A stretch of 64,000 nucleotides of DNA from Mercenaria mercenaria (lineage: Eukaryota; Mollusca; Bivalvia; Venerida; Veneridae): positions 1 through 64,000 of the forward strand of contig NW_026461852.1 of the NCBI RefSeq assembly GCF_021730395.1. Direction: 5' to 3'. This document shows, in pieces, positions 45,291 to 57,350 of this stretch (its first letter is position 1; every line of letters starts with the position of its first letter). A model generated the notes under the pieces. It made no database searches, had not been told where the DNA came from, and was given only the letters and a program-made list of their open reading frames with translations. Both the position numbers and the translations under genes were made by a program.

Positions 45291-47220
45291 TAGCAGACAC
45301 GCGCATTGTCAAACATGTAGGATATGTCTGCTCTACACCGTACCATCGTACTTTCGTTCCAGTTATTTTTTCAAATACAGCGTCCCTAATGGAAAAATGT
45401 ATAGAAGTTTTGATATCTAGTATCACATTGATTGTTTAATTATCAAACTTATGACTGCCAAGACTCTTTATAGTATTATACAAAAAACAATTTCGAATAA
45501 CATTTTGCCATTCTGTTATTGTACAGACTCCATAATGACCAAAAAAGTATGTATTACAAATTACCAATATTATATTCATGTTAGAAGTAAAGAAGTACTA
45601 TTGCAGCGATTCCAGACAATATCTGATCTGATACGTTAACTTGATTAATATTAGCTCACTGAGAAATAGTTCACCAAAGCACAACCCCCTTTTAAGATAG
45701 TTTCTTAAATCATTAATCACACAAGGTTTTATATTTTAATAGTTTGTTCTCATCGTTTTTAGAGCTTTTCTATTAAAATGATTCTGCATTCATAACGCAC
45801 AATGCTGTTTTCTAATTTAATGTATATAGTTTTGCTAAAACATATTTTATAAATTAAAATTCATTCTTGCCTGTGGGAACTAAGGCGAAACAAATACAAT
45901 ATCTGCAATAACACCATTCAACCGCTTAATCAATTAATAAATTACGATGTAATTAATGAATTTGTTTTCGAAACCAGATAAGATCTTACAGTAAAAGTAG
46001 TTACTAAGATATTTATAGGTGTGTATACTACGGTAGCTTTTAAATATCATATTTTTGAAGGCTGATCCTTTTCATGATATGAAATTATTGCACTTGTAAT
46101 GCATTTTGACAAGTCCTTCTAAATCAGCAGGCAATAGGACTAGACGGGAGACTGATGTAGGTACTGCAACCGCGTGGCGGCTTCAATTTGAACATATATG
46201 ACTTCTGAAATTCATGAAACCATCACAAAACATTATTAAGTTAAGGAATTGGACAGAAAGCTATTGTAGCTTACGATTGTCCTCGGGCCAGTGAGGCAGC
46301 TTCGGCGGAGATAGGGCAATTGAAGAAATATTAACAAACTGGCTTTCATTCATGCAGTTTGGTGAACTACTTTTTAGTACTTCTTCTGGAAGTTTTATTA
46401 GTAGTTATGGAAAATAAAGTAGAAGGGCGTTACACAGCGTTTTTAGCTTCTATCGAGCCTTAAATCGGGTTATTAAAGTATTACACTCGCCAAAAAATAT
46501 TTTCCTCTGAATTGAAAATTATCAAAAACAGACTAAATAGATGTAACTAAAGTCACCTTAGCTAAGCGCGTCTATTCCCTTTGATTGTGCCTCAGAAAGC
46601 TATAATCCATTGTCTGTTTAATAAATGTGTTCATCAATGTCTTCATATAATCACAACACTTAAACTGTCCACGTGCTAACGCACGTTGCAATATTATAAT
46701 ATAAGGCAATGAATTGTCGCAGCCCGAGTGATATAATAATACGCATCTGAACAAGATATATCACGTTACCAAGTGCACCGCTAAGCCGTTTGACGCTATG
46801 ACGTATTTATTGTAACGTCAGAAAAAAAAATTGTTGTATTATTATTCACTGTTTTCAGCCTTCTTTGTTGAATAGGAAAATGAATCGGTTCGTGTTAATT
46901 AAATTGTCGATTTTGTTTAATTTAACATTTGTGATTATACACGCAGGGTATAAATGTAATAAAAGTAGAACGCATTCCGATTAATTGTTTTATGTGTTAA
47001 ATAAAGATAAATTTAGAATATTTGTTAATACATTAAAGAGGAATATGTTGTGAGAAATGCAGAAGTATATATATCTCATACTGTTAAAGTGGTATTTATT
47101 TATTCTGTTCATACTGCCATCAAAAATACGTGTTAGTATACAGATATAACATACAAAATGAAAACTACTGAACACAAACATCCGTAACATTGCGGTTACG
47201 ACCCGTGACTTGCCTCTCCA
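45291..47220. other. Intergenic, nothing recognised
   Basis: Short ORFs only (for example 45451-45639 and 46572-46754), none with a recognisable domain. No RNA gene seen. Confidence 0.5.
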
Positions 47221-47575
47221 GCAAACAAGAAGATTTAGGCCTAAAAAAAATCTAAATTCTTTGTTTCTGGTAACATGCTAAAAAATAGGGTAGGTAGGTC
47301 TGATTTTTTTTTTTTTTTTTTTTGATTTTTTATTAAGGGAGACTTTTCTGAAATCATTTTGTGTCAAAAATGAATGCAAATAAGGGCGCAATGTCTTTAG
47401 ATCATCAACAAGTTGATTTCTAACATCACTGGCCATGTTTAAAGCATAAAAAGTGTAGTTTTGCAACATTTTATTAAAAAGTTTTTAAAAAATCTCCAAG
47501 GCCATAAAAACATATAGGGTCGGGCCAAAAATTTAGGGTAGGTTGAGATACCGGAACAAACATTTTTTCACGCCT
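47221..47575. repeat. Low-complexity dispersed sequence with poly-T and GGTAGG motifs
   Basis: AAATAGGGTAGGTAGGTCTG, a T run of about 20 (47305-47324), and TTTAGGGTAGGTTGAGATAC near 47530. Looks like one dispersed repeat, but no ends were defined. Confidence 0.4.
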
Positions 47576-47728
47576 TATTGTATTTCGCCTTTTGATAACA
47601 TTACAGCTCCTGAATAAAAAAAACCTGATAACATAAACAGTCGTGCCGACTGTGAAGTTTAGTTTTCAAGGTACTTACACATATAATAAGTGAAAAAGTG
47701 AAACTAGAAGATGCTTTTGTAAAAAAGC

Positions 47729-49265
47729 GCATGTCTCCCCCAATGCAAAGTCGTATAGGCAAAAAGTCAATAGGGGTCAGGAGCGAAAGTCAAAGAGACA
47801 CTGATGGCTGGCTGCAATAGGGATCATCTACTTGGCATGTCCAGTCATCCCGCTAAGTTTCAACACTCTTCGCCTAGTGGTTCTCAAGTCACTATTCAGG
47901 CTCCTGTGACCTTGACCTTTGAACAAGTGACCCCAAAATAAATAGGGGTCATCTACTCTGCATGTCCAATCATCCTATTAAGTTTCAACATTCTAGGTCA
48001 AGTGGCTCTCAAGTTATTTTCCGGAAATGATTTTACATGATCAGGCCCTTATGACCTTCACCTTTAACAGTCTGACCAAAAAATCAATAGGGGTCATCTA
48101 CTCTGCAAGTTCAATCATCCTATGAAGTTTCAACATTTTGGGTCAAGGGGTTCTCAAGGTATTGATCGGAAATTATTTTCTATGTTCAGTCTCCTATGAC
48201 CTTGACCTTTAAGAGTGACCCCAAAATTGATAGAAATCATCTACTCTGCATGTTCAATCATCCTATGAAGTTTCAACATTCTGGATCAAGAGGTTCTCAA
48301 GTTATTGATCGGAAATGGTTTTCAATGTTCAGGCCCCTGTGACCTTGACCTTTAACGGAGTGACCCCAAAAGCAATAGGGGTCATTTACTCTGCATGACT
48401 AATCATTCTATGAAGTTTCAACATTCTGGGTCGAGTGGTTCTCAAGTTACTGACCGGAAATTGTTTTCCATGTTTAGGCCCCTGTGACATTGACCTTTAA
48501 CAGAGTGACCCCAAAATTAATTGGAGTCATTAACACTGCATGTCCAATTATCCTATGAAGTTTTAACATTCTGGGCTAAGAAGTTCTCAAGTTATTGATC
48601 GGAAACGGTTTTCCATGTTCAGGCCCCTGTTACCTTGCCCTTTAACAAAGTAACCCCAAAATCGATAGGGGTCTACTCTGCATGATCAATCACCCTATTA
48701 AGTTTCAACATTCTGGGTCAAGTGGTTCAAGTTACTGACCGGAAATGGTTTTTAACGTTTAGGCTTCTGTGACCTTGACCTTTAACAGAGTGACCCTAAA
48801 ATCAATAGAGGTCATCTACATTGCATGTTCAATCATCTTATGAAGTTTCAACAATCTGGGTCAAGTGGTACTCAAGTTATTGATCGGAAATGGTTTTCAA
48901 TGTTCAGGCCCCTGTGACCTTGACCTTTAACGGAGTGACCCCAAAAAGAATAGGGGTCATTTACTCTATATGAGCAATCATCCTATGAAGTTTCAACATT
49001 CTGGGCTAAGTGGTTCTCTAGTTATTGATCGGAAATGGTTTTCAATGTTCAGGCCACTGTGACCTTGACCTTTGATGGAGTGACCCCAAAAACAATAGGG
49101 GTCGTCTACTCCAGCAGCCCTACAATCCTATGAAGTTTGAAGGTTCTAGATTAAATCGTTATCCAGTTATTGATCGGAAATGAAGTGTGACGTACGTATG
49201 TACGGACGGACGGACATGGCAAAAACAATATGCCTTCCCCAGAGGGGGTGGGGTGGTGGGGGAAA
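47729..49265 (+). repeat. Tandem-core element, about 8-9 units of 155 bp
   Basis: Starts GCATGTCTCCCCCAATGC. Units contain CTGTGACCTTGACCTTTAAC, AGTGACCCCAAAATCAATAG, GGGGTCATCTACTCTGCATG, CATCCTATGAAGTTTCAACA and TTATTGATCGGAAATGGTTT. It ends with GTACGGACGGACGGACATGG and a C/G-rich inverted end (CCTTCCCCAGAGGGGGTGGG). Every unit carries stacked TGACCT half-sites. Non-coding. Confidence 0.85.
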
Positions 49266-49372
49266 GATATAATGAGTACTCCAAATTTATAGACATAAGG
49301 TTTTTGAACAATATTTTTATAAATAACCAAAATAGTGTGCAGAAAGTAATTAACTGCTACAACGCTATTGAA

Positions 49373-50524
49373 ACAAGAGCTCGTCGAACACGAAATGCCC
49401 CCCCTTGATGCATTTAATAATTGCACAAGGAACAGAAATTATATGCTCACTGTATTATATAAAACAAAAGTTCTACTATTCTGGTTTAATCTGACCTTGA
49501 CCTTTAACCTATTAACCTAACAAGAGATTACAGAGTGATCCTGGCTCCATCCGCTGAGCCATTTTTGAATGTTTCAAATTTCAAGACTAGCTCAAGGTCA
49601 AAATCAATGTCAAATTTCATTTCGGTACAAAACAATGTGTATGTGGTCCAAATTTGAAAGCTACCAAATATCAAAGCCCTAGGCCCTATGGTTTTGGACA
49701 AGAAGATCAGAAACCGTTTTAACTGTTCCTTGTTTGTGACCTTGTGACCTTGACCTTTGACCTAATGACCTCAAAGTCAATAGGGGTCATCTGCTAGTCA
49801 TGGCCAAACTATCAATTTTCCTGACACTAGGCCCAAGCATTCTAGAGTTATTGCCTAGGAGCCATTTTACTGTTTCTGGTCACTGTGACCTTGACCTTTG
49901 ACATACTGACCTCAAAATCAATAGGAGGTCATCTGCTGGTCATGACCAACCTTCTTATCAACTTTCGTGACCCTAGGCCTCAGCGTTCTTGAGTTATCAT
50001 CTGGATACCGTTTTACTGTTCAGGGTCACTGTGACCTTGACCTTTAACATACTGACCTCAAAATCAATAGGGGTCATCTGCTGATCATTACCAACCTATC
50101 TATCAACTTTCATGATCCTAGGCCCAAGTGTTTTTGAGTTATCATCCGGAAACCGTTTCACAATTCAGGGTCACTGTGACATTGACCTTTGACATACAGA
50201 CCTCAAAATCAATAGGGGTCATCTGCTGGTGATGACCAATCTCCCTATCAACTTTCATGATCCTAGGCCCAAGTGTTCTTGAGTTATCATCCGGAAACCG
50301 TTTTACTATTCAGGGTCACTGTGACCTTGACCTTTGACATACAGACCTCAAAATCAATAGGGGTCATCTGCTTGTGATGACCAACCTCCCTATCAACTTT
50401 CATGATCCTAGGCCCAAGCGTTCTTGAGTTATCATCCGGAAACGGATTGGTCTACATTCCGACCGACCGACCGACCGACATCTGCAAAACAATATACCCC
50501 TCCTTCTTCGAAGGGGGGCATAAT
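49373..50524 (+). repeat. Tandem-core element, about 5-6 units of 150 bp
   Basis: Starts ACAAGAGCTCGTCGAACACG then ATGCCCCCCCTT; ends with (GACC)n at about 50458-50478, AAAACAATATACCCCTCC and an AAGGGGGGCAT end inverted to the start. Units contain CACTGTGACCTTGACCTTTG, TCAATAGGGGTCATCTGCTG and GATCCTAGGCCCAAGTGTTC. A perfect TGACCTTTGACCT stands at 49751-49763. Confidence 0.85.
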
Positions 50525-50624
50525 AATGCAGAAAAAATGACATTCTTCTTGCATTTGTATCATTATCTAACTTGTATTCTCATATACTATACCAGTTTTT
50601 TAAGTGTCATAATGGTACCTATTC

Positions 50625-50768
50625 CTTTAAAATAGGCTCTGTTATTGGAGGGGGGATAACAGCATCGGTATGATCTCCACTGGTTATTTCCCTTTTACGG
50701 TAAATATGTAGTTTATAATTAATTAACACATTCACCGCATTGCCTCTTCAGCAAACAACGGGTTAGAA
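50625..50768. repeat. Direct repeat, copy 1 (related copy at 57222-57350)
   Basis: AAAATAGGCTCTGTTATTGG through CACATTCACCGCATTGCCTC and TTCAGCAAAC matches 57222-57350 with moderate divergence. This copy borders the 157-residue ORF. Confidence 0.7.
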
Positions 50769-50769
50769 A

Positions 50770-51243
50770 ATGATACCCATCCTTCTCCACCTAGAAGGCT
50801 TCTCTTGCAATTTCAAGCAACATTTGAAAAATAAAATATCTTATTGTTCCGGTAACTGCCCGTCTGTTAATAACTTAGTTACTGTTGTAAAAGTTTTAAA
50901 CGGCAAAAAATCTGGCCAAAATCATGTTTATGCCAAAACAAATGGTTACTCCTTGTCACATCAAAGACAAAGCAGAAATACATTACTATCTAACTCTGTG
51001 AAGATGCAAATATATATAAATTGTTATGGTAAATTTGGGAAAGCTTGTTTGGGAAACATTGCTGCTGCTGTTTCTCTTTCTTTTCTTGAGAGACTCAACA
51101 ACATGCCTTTATACAAAGCGGAACATGTTTTCTTTGTCGACAGTCTTGAATGTGAAAAGAATGAGTACCTTCTTAGATGTGTGCAAACAGCGTCAGACTT
51201 TATCAATAATGTCACACTGTGTAATTTGTCAAATAGACATTAG
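50770..51243 (+). CDS. Unrecognised 157-residue ORF
   Basis: The longest ORF in the window not explained by a known element. It starts ATG in ATGATACCCATC and encodes a basic N-terminal half (NFKQHLKNKISYC, VLNGKKSGQNHVYAKTNG) and a cysteine-containing C-terminal half (KACLGNIAAAVSLSFLERL, LECEKNEYLLRCVQ). No signal peptide, transmembrane helix or known motif was recognised. It lies directly downstream of a dispersed repeat shared with 57222-57350, so it may be part of an unknown repeat or an exon of an unseen gene. It may also be chance. Confidence 0.25.
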   Translation: MIPILLHLEGFSCNFKQHLKNKISYCSGNCPSVNNLVTVVKVLNGKKSGQNHVYAKTNGYSLSHQRQSRNTLLSNSVKMQIYINCYGKFGKACLGNIAAAVSLSFLERLNNMPLYKAEHVFFVDSLECEKNEYLLRCVQTASDFINNVTLCNLSNRH

Positions 51244-52719
51244 GGTTGCTAGTAGTCGCCACACCCGTTGCTAGCAACCATACTCAAATATGTACTTCTT
51301 ATGTGCTAAGTGACAATCAGGGTCAAGATATCTTGGCGGCGACCAACGCTTCATAATTAAGCCGTGTCAGTTTGAAAATCTTGAATAAATAATCAAATAT
51401 AATTAATAACAATGTTAATAAATGCTTTGTTAACACGAATATATGTTTGGTTATTGGTTTTATAATGCAGGTCCGTAGCACTTGTCGTCATGGTAACTGG
51501 GTCAATGTCATTTTCCGTAAGTGTTTCATATTATACGGAAAGATAGTGACATTTCCTGGTCGGTCGTTTTTTTTTGTCTCCCTGTCTATCTGCCTCTCCA
51601 ATAAATTCATTGTATGACAAACTTGGTGGAAATTAACATGTTGAAAAAAAAAACAACAAGCTGTTGGCGAGTAGCTTTAATTAAAATGCAGTTGTTGCTT
51701 TTAGAAGATTACTTTCGATTGACGCCATTTTATGTAAATAACATCTCATCAGTTGAGGTGACCCATGGTATTATGCACTAATTTTGTTTATATGTAAAGT
51801 TGTTTTATGCAAATACATGCATGGTGAACGTAAATATTGGTTTGGAATGAACATATAGCCCTGTATTTGTAATTCAACTTTCAAAAATTTATTTCGCCCA
51901 AGAAATTCAAAGTTCTTTTTTTAAGAACTGAGTTTAATAAAAAGGTTTCAATTTATTACCCAAAGTAGAAGTTACATACAACATATTATGTACATATCAA
52001 ATCAATGCAAGGTTTGCAAAGAAAACGTAAACGTTAAAATGTCACACTTGAACAAACTACATGCATATACCCTTGACATTGAATAGCTAGAATAGTTAGT
52101 TTGATAACTATATATGGAGTTATTTTGTTTGATCTGTAGGTCATAAAATAAACCGTCTGCCTTGAAAGGTGATATTGTCGTTCAAGGTCTGTCGGCTTAG
52201 TTCAGCAATCTGTACAAAATTGATATACAGTCAGTGCAAACTCGGAGATCTTCACTTACATAGAACTGATAAGAAACGTATATATAATATTGACAAACAC
52301 CTCGCGAAATTAACACCTTTGTTAAAAGTATTTGTGAAATATACTCAACAATTTTTCTAACTTGTTATTTCATCTCTACCACATTTTGACAAAATCGAAT
52401 GAAACTGGACACATTGTTTTACTTAAATCCTGACCCGGCACTCATGAATATTTCGAATATTTCCGTAATCTAATCTTATGTCCGAACCTAAATAGCGTTA
52501 AAACTAAGAAGATATGCATTTCTTAGCTGACACAGATACAGCTGCCTATAACGGTGTTGTGAGTTCGAGGCTGTAAAATTGCTACACTACAAACCATGAC
52601 TTTTTTTATTCATTTATTTAAACTAATGTACAGTGTTCAAGAATATTCTATCTACATGTCAGTAAACCATTCTATAAATCTTTAAAACATCGTAGCTCTT
52701 AAGACAAACTATTTGAAAA
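51244..52719. other. Intergenic, nothing recognised
   Basis: AT-rich with short ORFs only. GACCCGGCACTCATGAATAT near 52433 recalls the motif near 2799 and 3405. Confidence 0.45.
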
Positions 52720-52925
52720 AGAACTAGCTGCTTCAAGCAAATGAAAACAGCCATTTTCAGGCCAATGACGAATACATTTGAATGCGGTAGAAGCTATCTC
52801 GAACCGACGTACAATCTACTTGATAACAACTAGCTACTTCAAGCCAACGAAGAATCTTTGTGATGACGGAATAGTCGATTTCAGGCCGATGATGAATACA
52901 CGAGAATAAGTTAGAAGTCATCAAA
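52720..52925. repeat. Two-unit direct repeat of about 105 bp
   Basis: AACTAGCTGCTTCAAGCAAA (about 52722) and AACTAGCTACTTCAAGCCAA (about 52828) begin two diverged units, each with TTTCAGGCCRATGAYGAATA. Confidence 0.6.
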
Positions 52926-53552
52926 TAAATTGGCCGTCGGTTTGGGATAACATGCCCCTTAATCACATATATTCCTCACTTGTTTGTCATCATATAGATT
53001 CATTATCTGCTTTTGTTTGCGTGATCCACATTATTTTGTGATTTAAGGTAAATGTAAATGGAAAATAACAATACTTATATTGCTCATTTTATTTGCAATC
53101 CATGTTATTTCCAATATACCAGGCCTTCACTTTTAGCTATAGATTTAATCAAACTTTCTCTTTCTACAATTGAAAAGTAGGAGGAATTATCCAGGCAGGC
53201 CTTTCATCAATTATGCATGAAATATAGCATTTTGAAAAAGAATCTTTAATGAGCATAATTCAAAAGCTTGACATAATAAATCATGTCTTAACAATATGTG
53301 TAGGTTCACTTCACGGCCATTCATTTTTGTTAGGTAATTTAACCCTTGAAAGTGTCTGTACATTCAAACTGCCTTCAACAATTAATTCCCTGTATGAAAA
53401 TCTCTTTTTTTCAGATTTAACACAAGTACTTATTTAATCCGATATCTTAATGGACAGACCATAAAATAAATAATAACTGTACAAATGTATACAGCAATGG
53501 CATATTTCAAGGACATCATAAAAATTGAAAACAAAACTTGCGAGTCATGCAC

Positions 53553-53792
53553 TATTTGCTATTATTTGTTTGTTTTGGGTTTAACGCCGTTTTTGAACAG
53601 TATTTCAGTCATGTAACGGCGGGCAGTTATCCTAACCAGTGTTCCTGGATTCTGTACCAGTACAAACCTGTTCTCCGCAAGTAACTGCCAATTTCCCCAC
53701 ATAAATCAGAGGTGGAGGACTAATGATTTCAGACACAATGTCGTTTATCAAATAAGCATAATTGATATTTGTTCCATAAGTACAGGTACAAA
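53553..53792 (+). repeat. Common dispersed repeat, GGGTTTAACGCCGTTTTTGA type
   Basis: Well-preserved copy: GGGTTTAACGCCGTTTTTGA, GTAACGGCGGGCAGTTATCC, CCTGGATTCTGTACCAGTAC, CCGCAAGTAACTGCC, AATCAGAGGTGGAGGACTAA, ACACAATGTCGTTTATCAAA. Fragments of the same family are near 17075, 27627 and 43448. I recall this as abundant in clam genomes. Confidence 0.75.
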
Positions 53793-54163
53793 TGTATGGT
53801 GACAATCTGGTTCATTGCTTTGATGTTTGTTTCTTAAACTTACTTTCTTTCTATGATTTATTGATGTTCAAACTTTTTTTACTCATAAGACTGCTTCGTG
53901 AAACATGAACACTAACATAATCAATAATGACAAATCATCACAAAATCAATCCAATATTCGTGACAATTTGCATGGAAATTATAAATCAGACGTGTATTTT
54001 AGGAAAAACCCCATTTTACTTTTCAAGCTATATTAATACAGGTTTTATCAATAAAAAAAAGTTGAGTCTACTGTTTCAACACATTTTATAGACAACACGC
54101 TGTTATATGGTGGTGGATTCCTTGTTCTCCATAACCTCGCTGAATATCTGTATCATGAATTAT

Positions 54164-54226
54164 TAAATAAAAGTGAGTGAGTGAGTTGGGTTTTACGGCG
54201 AATCGACACAAAATGGTCATATATCG
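54164..54226 (+). repeat. Dispersed repeat fragment, GTGAGTGAGTTGGGTTTTACG type
   Basis: AAGTGAGTGAGTGAGTTGGG, TTTTACGGCGAATCGACACA and TCATATATCGCCGAG form a short motif that I recall from many mollusc sequences. Confidence 0.55.
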
Positions 54227-56529
54227 CCGAGATTAAATAAAAGATCCAAATATCCAAATACATTGAATGATAACACAGGAAAAGGCGACCCTACAATATT
54301 ATTGTCAGTATCTTTTATGAACGGATTTTACGATATTATTGGTTAGCAGAACCCAAAACCATAAAAGTAATTTAAATAACAGCCTGATTGTTGATTTATC
54401 TTAATGGCATTTAAAACCAAGTACATTTATCTCTGAAATCTTGATTGATAATCTTTAAGGTTTTCTGAAATATGATACATGCAATTTAGGTATGATACCA
54501 ATGAATGAAAAATGTGCAACCAATTATAAAGAAAGACCATAGTTATCTTATTAAACACAAAAGGTACTTGTATATCGCATGACTTTGTATCGGTCTTATT
54601 ACCTCTGTATTACACATAATTTCAAATTGGTGTAATTATTTGATTTCTCTCAGATTATATTTTCTTCAACCTTGTAATAACAATAAGATATATCTATGAT
54701 ACCTGCAAAAAAGAAGAATAATCATTACGAGAGACAAATTAAATCTGTAGTGTTTAACTACCCGGCATAATGTCCTATTCAAAACCTTTTAGAGTTGAAA
54801 ATGCAACCGATTTTCTCAAATATATTTAATCAATTTATGACATTGTATTATATACTGAACAGCAAAAGAACAGGTACAGAAGAAACTCTGGCTATAACAA
54901 ACACATTTTGTCTCAAGGAGTTCGCTATAAACGGATTTTAATGTGTACGGTAATGTATATTTAAGTAGCAAACTAAAATAAATAAACTTACAGTTTCTTA
55001 TGTCATATATACAAAAAGCAGAGATAAAATAACATATTGTATCAAACCCTGGTGTACTGAAACTATAAAATAATATGTTTTACACGGGTGTTTCATGCAA
55101 TATAAATGTCATACCCTTATTGTCGACAAACATATTTACATCACGTTGGGCATTTTGTTCTATCACATAGTACCCGACACATTTTAGTAAGTGATAGTGT
55201 TCCTTTCTTTATATTTTGTTTTTAATCATACATATATACAATGAACTTTTTACAACCCGAAAGCAATCTGAACTATCTGGTTATTTATCAATCACTGAAT
55301 GGTGTTTGTAGATGAAAACAAAAATTATCACGTTTATAAACTTCATGCAGGGCACAATTGTTCGAAATTGTAATCGGCTGTCAAACTAACCGCCTGTTAA
55401 ATTTTGATTCAAAATATTAGGCATGATGGGAACAACTAGAATGATGTTTTGATTTTACTGTAAAGACATTTTAGTGTTGATGATTCTTAAATCATTTTTA
55501 ATACGTCCCTATTACATAGATATCAGATTTAAATATCTAAAACTTGGGGCCCTACATAACTTACTTGACGTGATTTATGCAAATGTTGCATGGTTGAATA
55601 ACTTTAATTATATATATATAATATAATTTTAATTTTTAATTAATACAAGATAATTTTACTTTTTATTCGATTATATCATGGGGTGGACGTATTTTGTTAT
55701 TAATATTTGCTGTTTTAGGCAAGAAAAAAGTGGCGATATTTGTCAATTTATTGACAGAAGACACATTTTCAGTGGTAAGTGACTATATTATCAACGAGTT
55801 TTTCAAACGATAATATAACGTCCAGACGGTGCTATATAAATTACCTTTTCTCAGTTTTTAGTCTGACACGTTTAAGGCCTAACTAAAGTAAAAGAATCAG
55901 CATTTGGTCGCATAATGGCGGACAGGTTTTTGAACACTGGCATACCGAGAGCGGTCTAATTTAAAGTTGGTTTCTGTTCAAATTTCATTGTGGGTGTTCT
56001 TTGACATTTTTGGTGAAGTGAATCTCAATTTGAGTAGTACTTCCGGGTTACAGCAGTGCGATTTTAATGTGATTTTACAGTAGGCATTTTATGTCAGTTT
56101 TATCATAACTCTTTCAAATGAAGTAAGGATTTGTTCTCTGAAAAGGGTCTACCTGTGTTTGGTAGCTCATTAAAAATGTTATTTTACTATATATAATATA
56201 TAGGAGCACTATTTGCGATAGTTTGACCTTAAATATCTGTATTATGAGTATATCAGAAAACTACTGAAAATGATTACACAATAAAGATATGGTTTCATTA
56301 TCCTATATTTCAAACCAATGTCGATCACTAGTTCAAAAATTTGTCAGTCTGACTTCAATCGTCTCCTAAATGCTTCATTGAAATATTTTCTTACTTTTGT
56401 TAGATATGTGCTAAACATACATGAACTGAAACTAAATTATTTTGGGTAATCCCCATATTTTCCCATTAGTCAGTTAGTGTATAGCAGATCATGTTAGTTG
56501 TAATTTGATATGCACACAAAGTGAATAAA
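54227..56529. other. Intergenic, nothing recognised
   Basis: AT-rich, no ORF above background, no RNA gene or clear transposon ends seen. Confidence 0.5.
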
Positions 56530-57215
56530 ATATGTGTTTAAAAGATTTCAGTTGAAATCTCCAAGCAGCCATATAATGCAATTTTTGGGGATGATGTTTA
56601 AAAATTACCAAAGTTGATCGAGGGATTTAGCATCATTCTCATGGGGCTTGTAATAAGAACCAATAAAGACTGACCGGATACCTGATATGGTGATTTTAGC
56701 CCAGCAGAGATTGCAGTCTGTCTTCAGGTCTGGTTGTTCCTGACTATGTATTGACTTTGATATGGCTACCAGTACGCCACCACCCTGGCTGTTGGTTCTA
56801 TCATCTATATATAAGTTAAGACTAGGGGGCAAATATCTGACGTTTTTATTTCTGGTTTAAGCCTAGTTTCAGTACAACAAATGATGTCTGGTTTGGTCTG
56901 TTCAATTACTTGGTGAAGTTCGGGAATTTTAATCTTGATGAATCGACAGTTGATGTTCAGGGTGGTAATTCTTTCATTTATACTGGGTTTTGCCGTGTCT
57001 TTGTACTGGCTTTAGATTTCGTATGAGGAGTCGAGGTAGCTCGGGGAGTTGCGTAATGTGCTGAGGAGCCATATATTGACAAAATGGATAGGTTAGGGCT
57101 GTCTAGGGTGTTATTAGGTTGAATCAAGCTAGTGCAATTAAGATGCTGATATATGTTCGTATCATTAAGAGAGTCTAAAGATTCAACAAGGGATGATGAA
57201 TAATTGTTATTAACT
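56530..57215 (-). pseudogene. LINE fragment: N-terminal part of ORF2 with AP endonuclease
   Basis: Read on the minus strand from 57215: a Ser/Thr/Pro-rich linker (ATPRATSTPHTKSKAS), then, after a frame change, ITTLNINCRFIKIKIPELHQ and PDIICCTETRL, then DDRTNSQGGGVLVAISKSIH and IGSYYKPHEND, then, past in-frame stops, NCIIWLLGDFN. NINC..S/F.K, TET, GGGV..A, SYY.P and GDFN are the ordered motifs of the apurinic endonuclease of non-LTR retrotransposons (CR1/jockey-like). Reverse transcriptase is missing. It has at least one frameshift and two stops, so it is a dead fragment. Confidence 0.8.
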
Positions 57216-57221
57216 TTAAAA

Positions 57222-57350
57222 TAGGCTCTGTTATAGAAGGGGAGATAAAAGCGTTGGTATGATCTTCACTGTTTAAACCCTTTACATTAATAGTAAAACA
57301 TATAGTATGTAATTATCACACATTCACCGCATTGCCTCTTCAGCAAACTA
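57222..57350. repeat. Direct repeat, copy 2 (related copy at 50625-50768)
   Basis: Shares AAAATAGGCTCTGTTATAGA and CACATTCACCGCATTGCCTC plus TTCAGCAAAC with copy 1. Further weak similarity continues to about 57600 (AAATAATCAAATAGATAACA). Confidence 0.65.
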
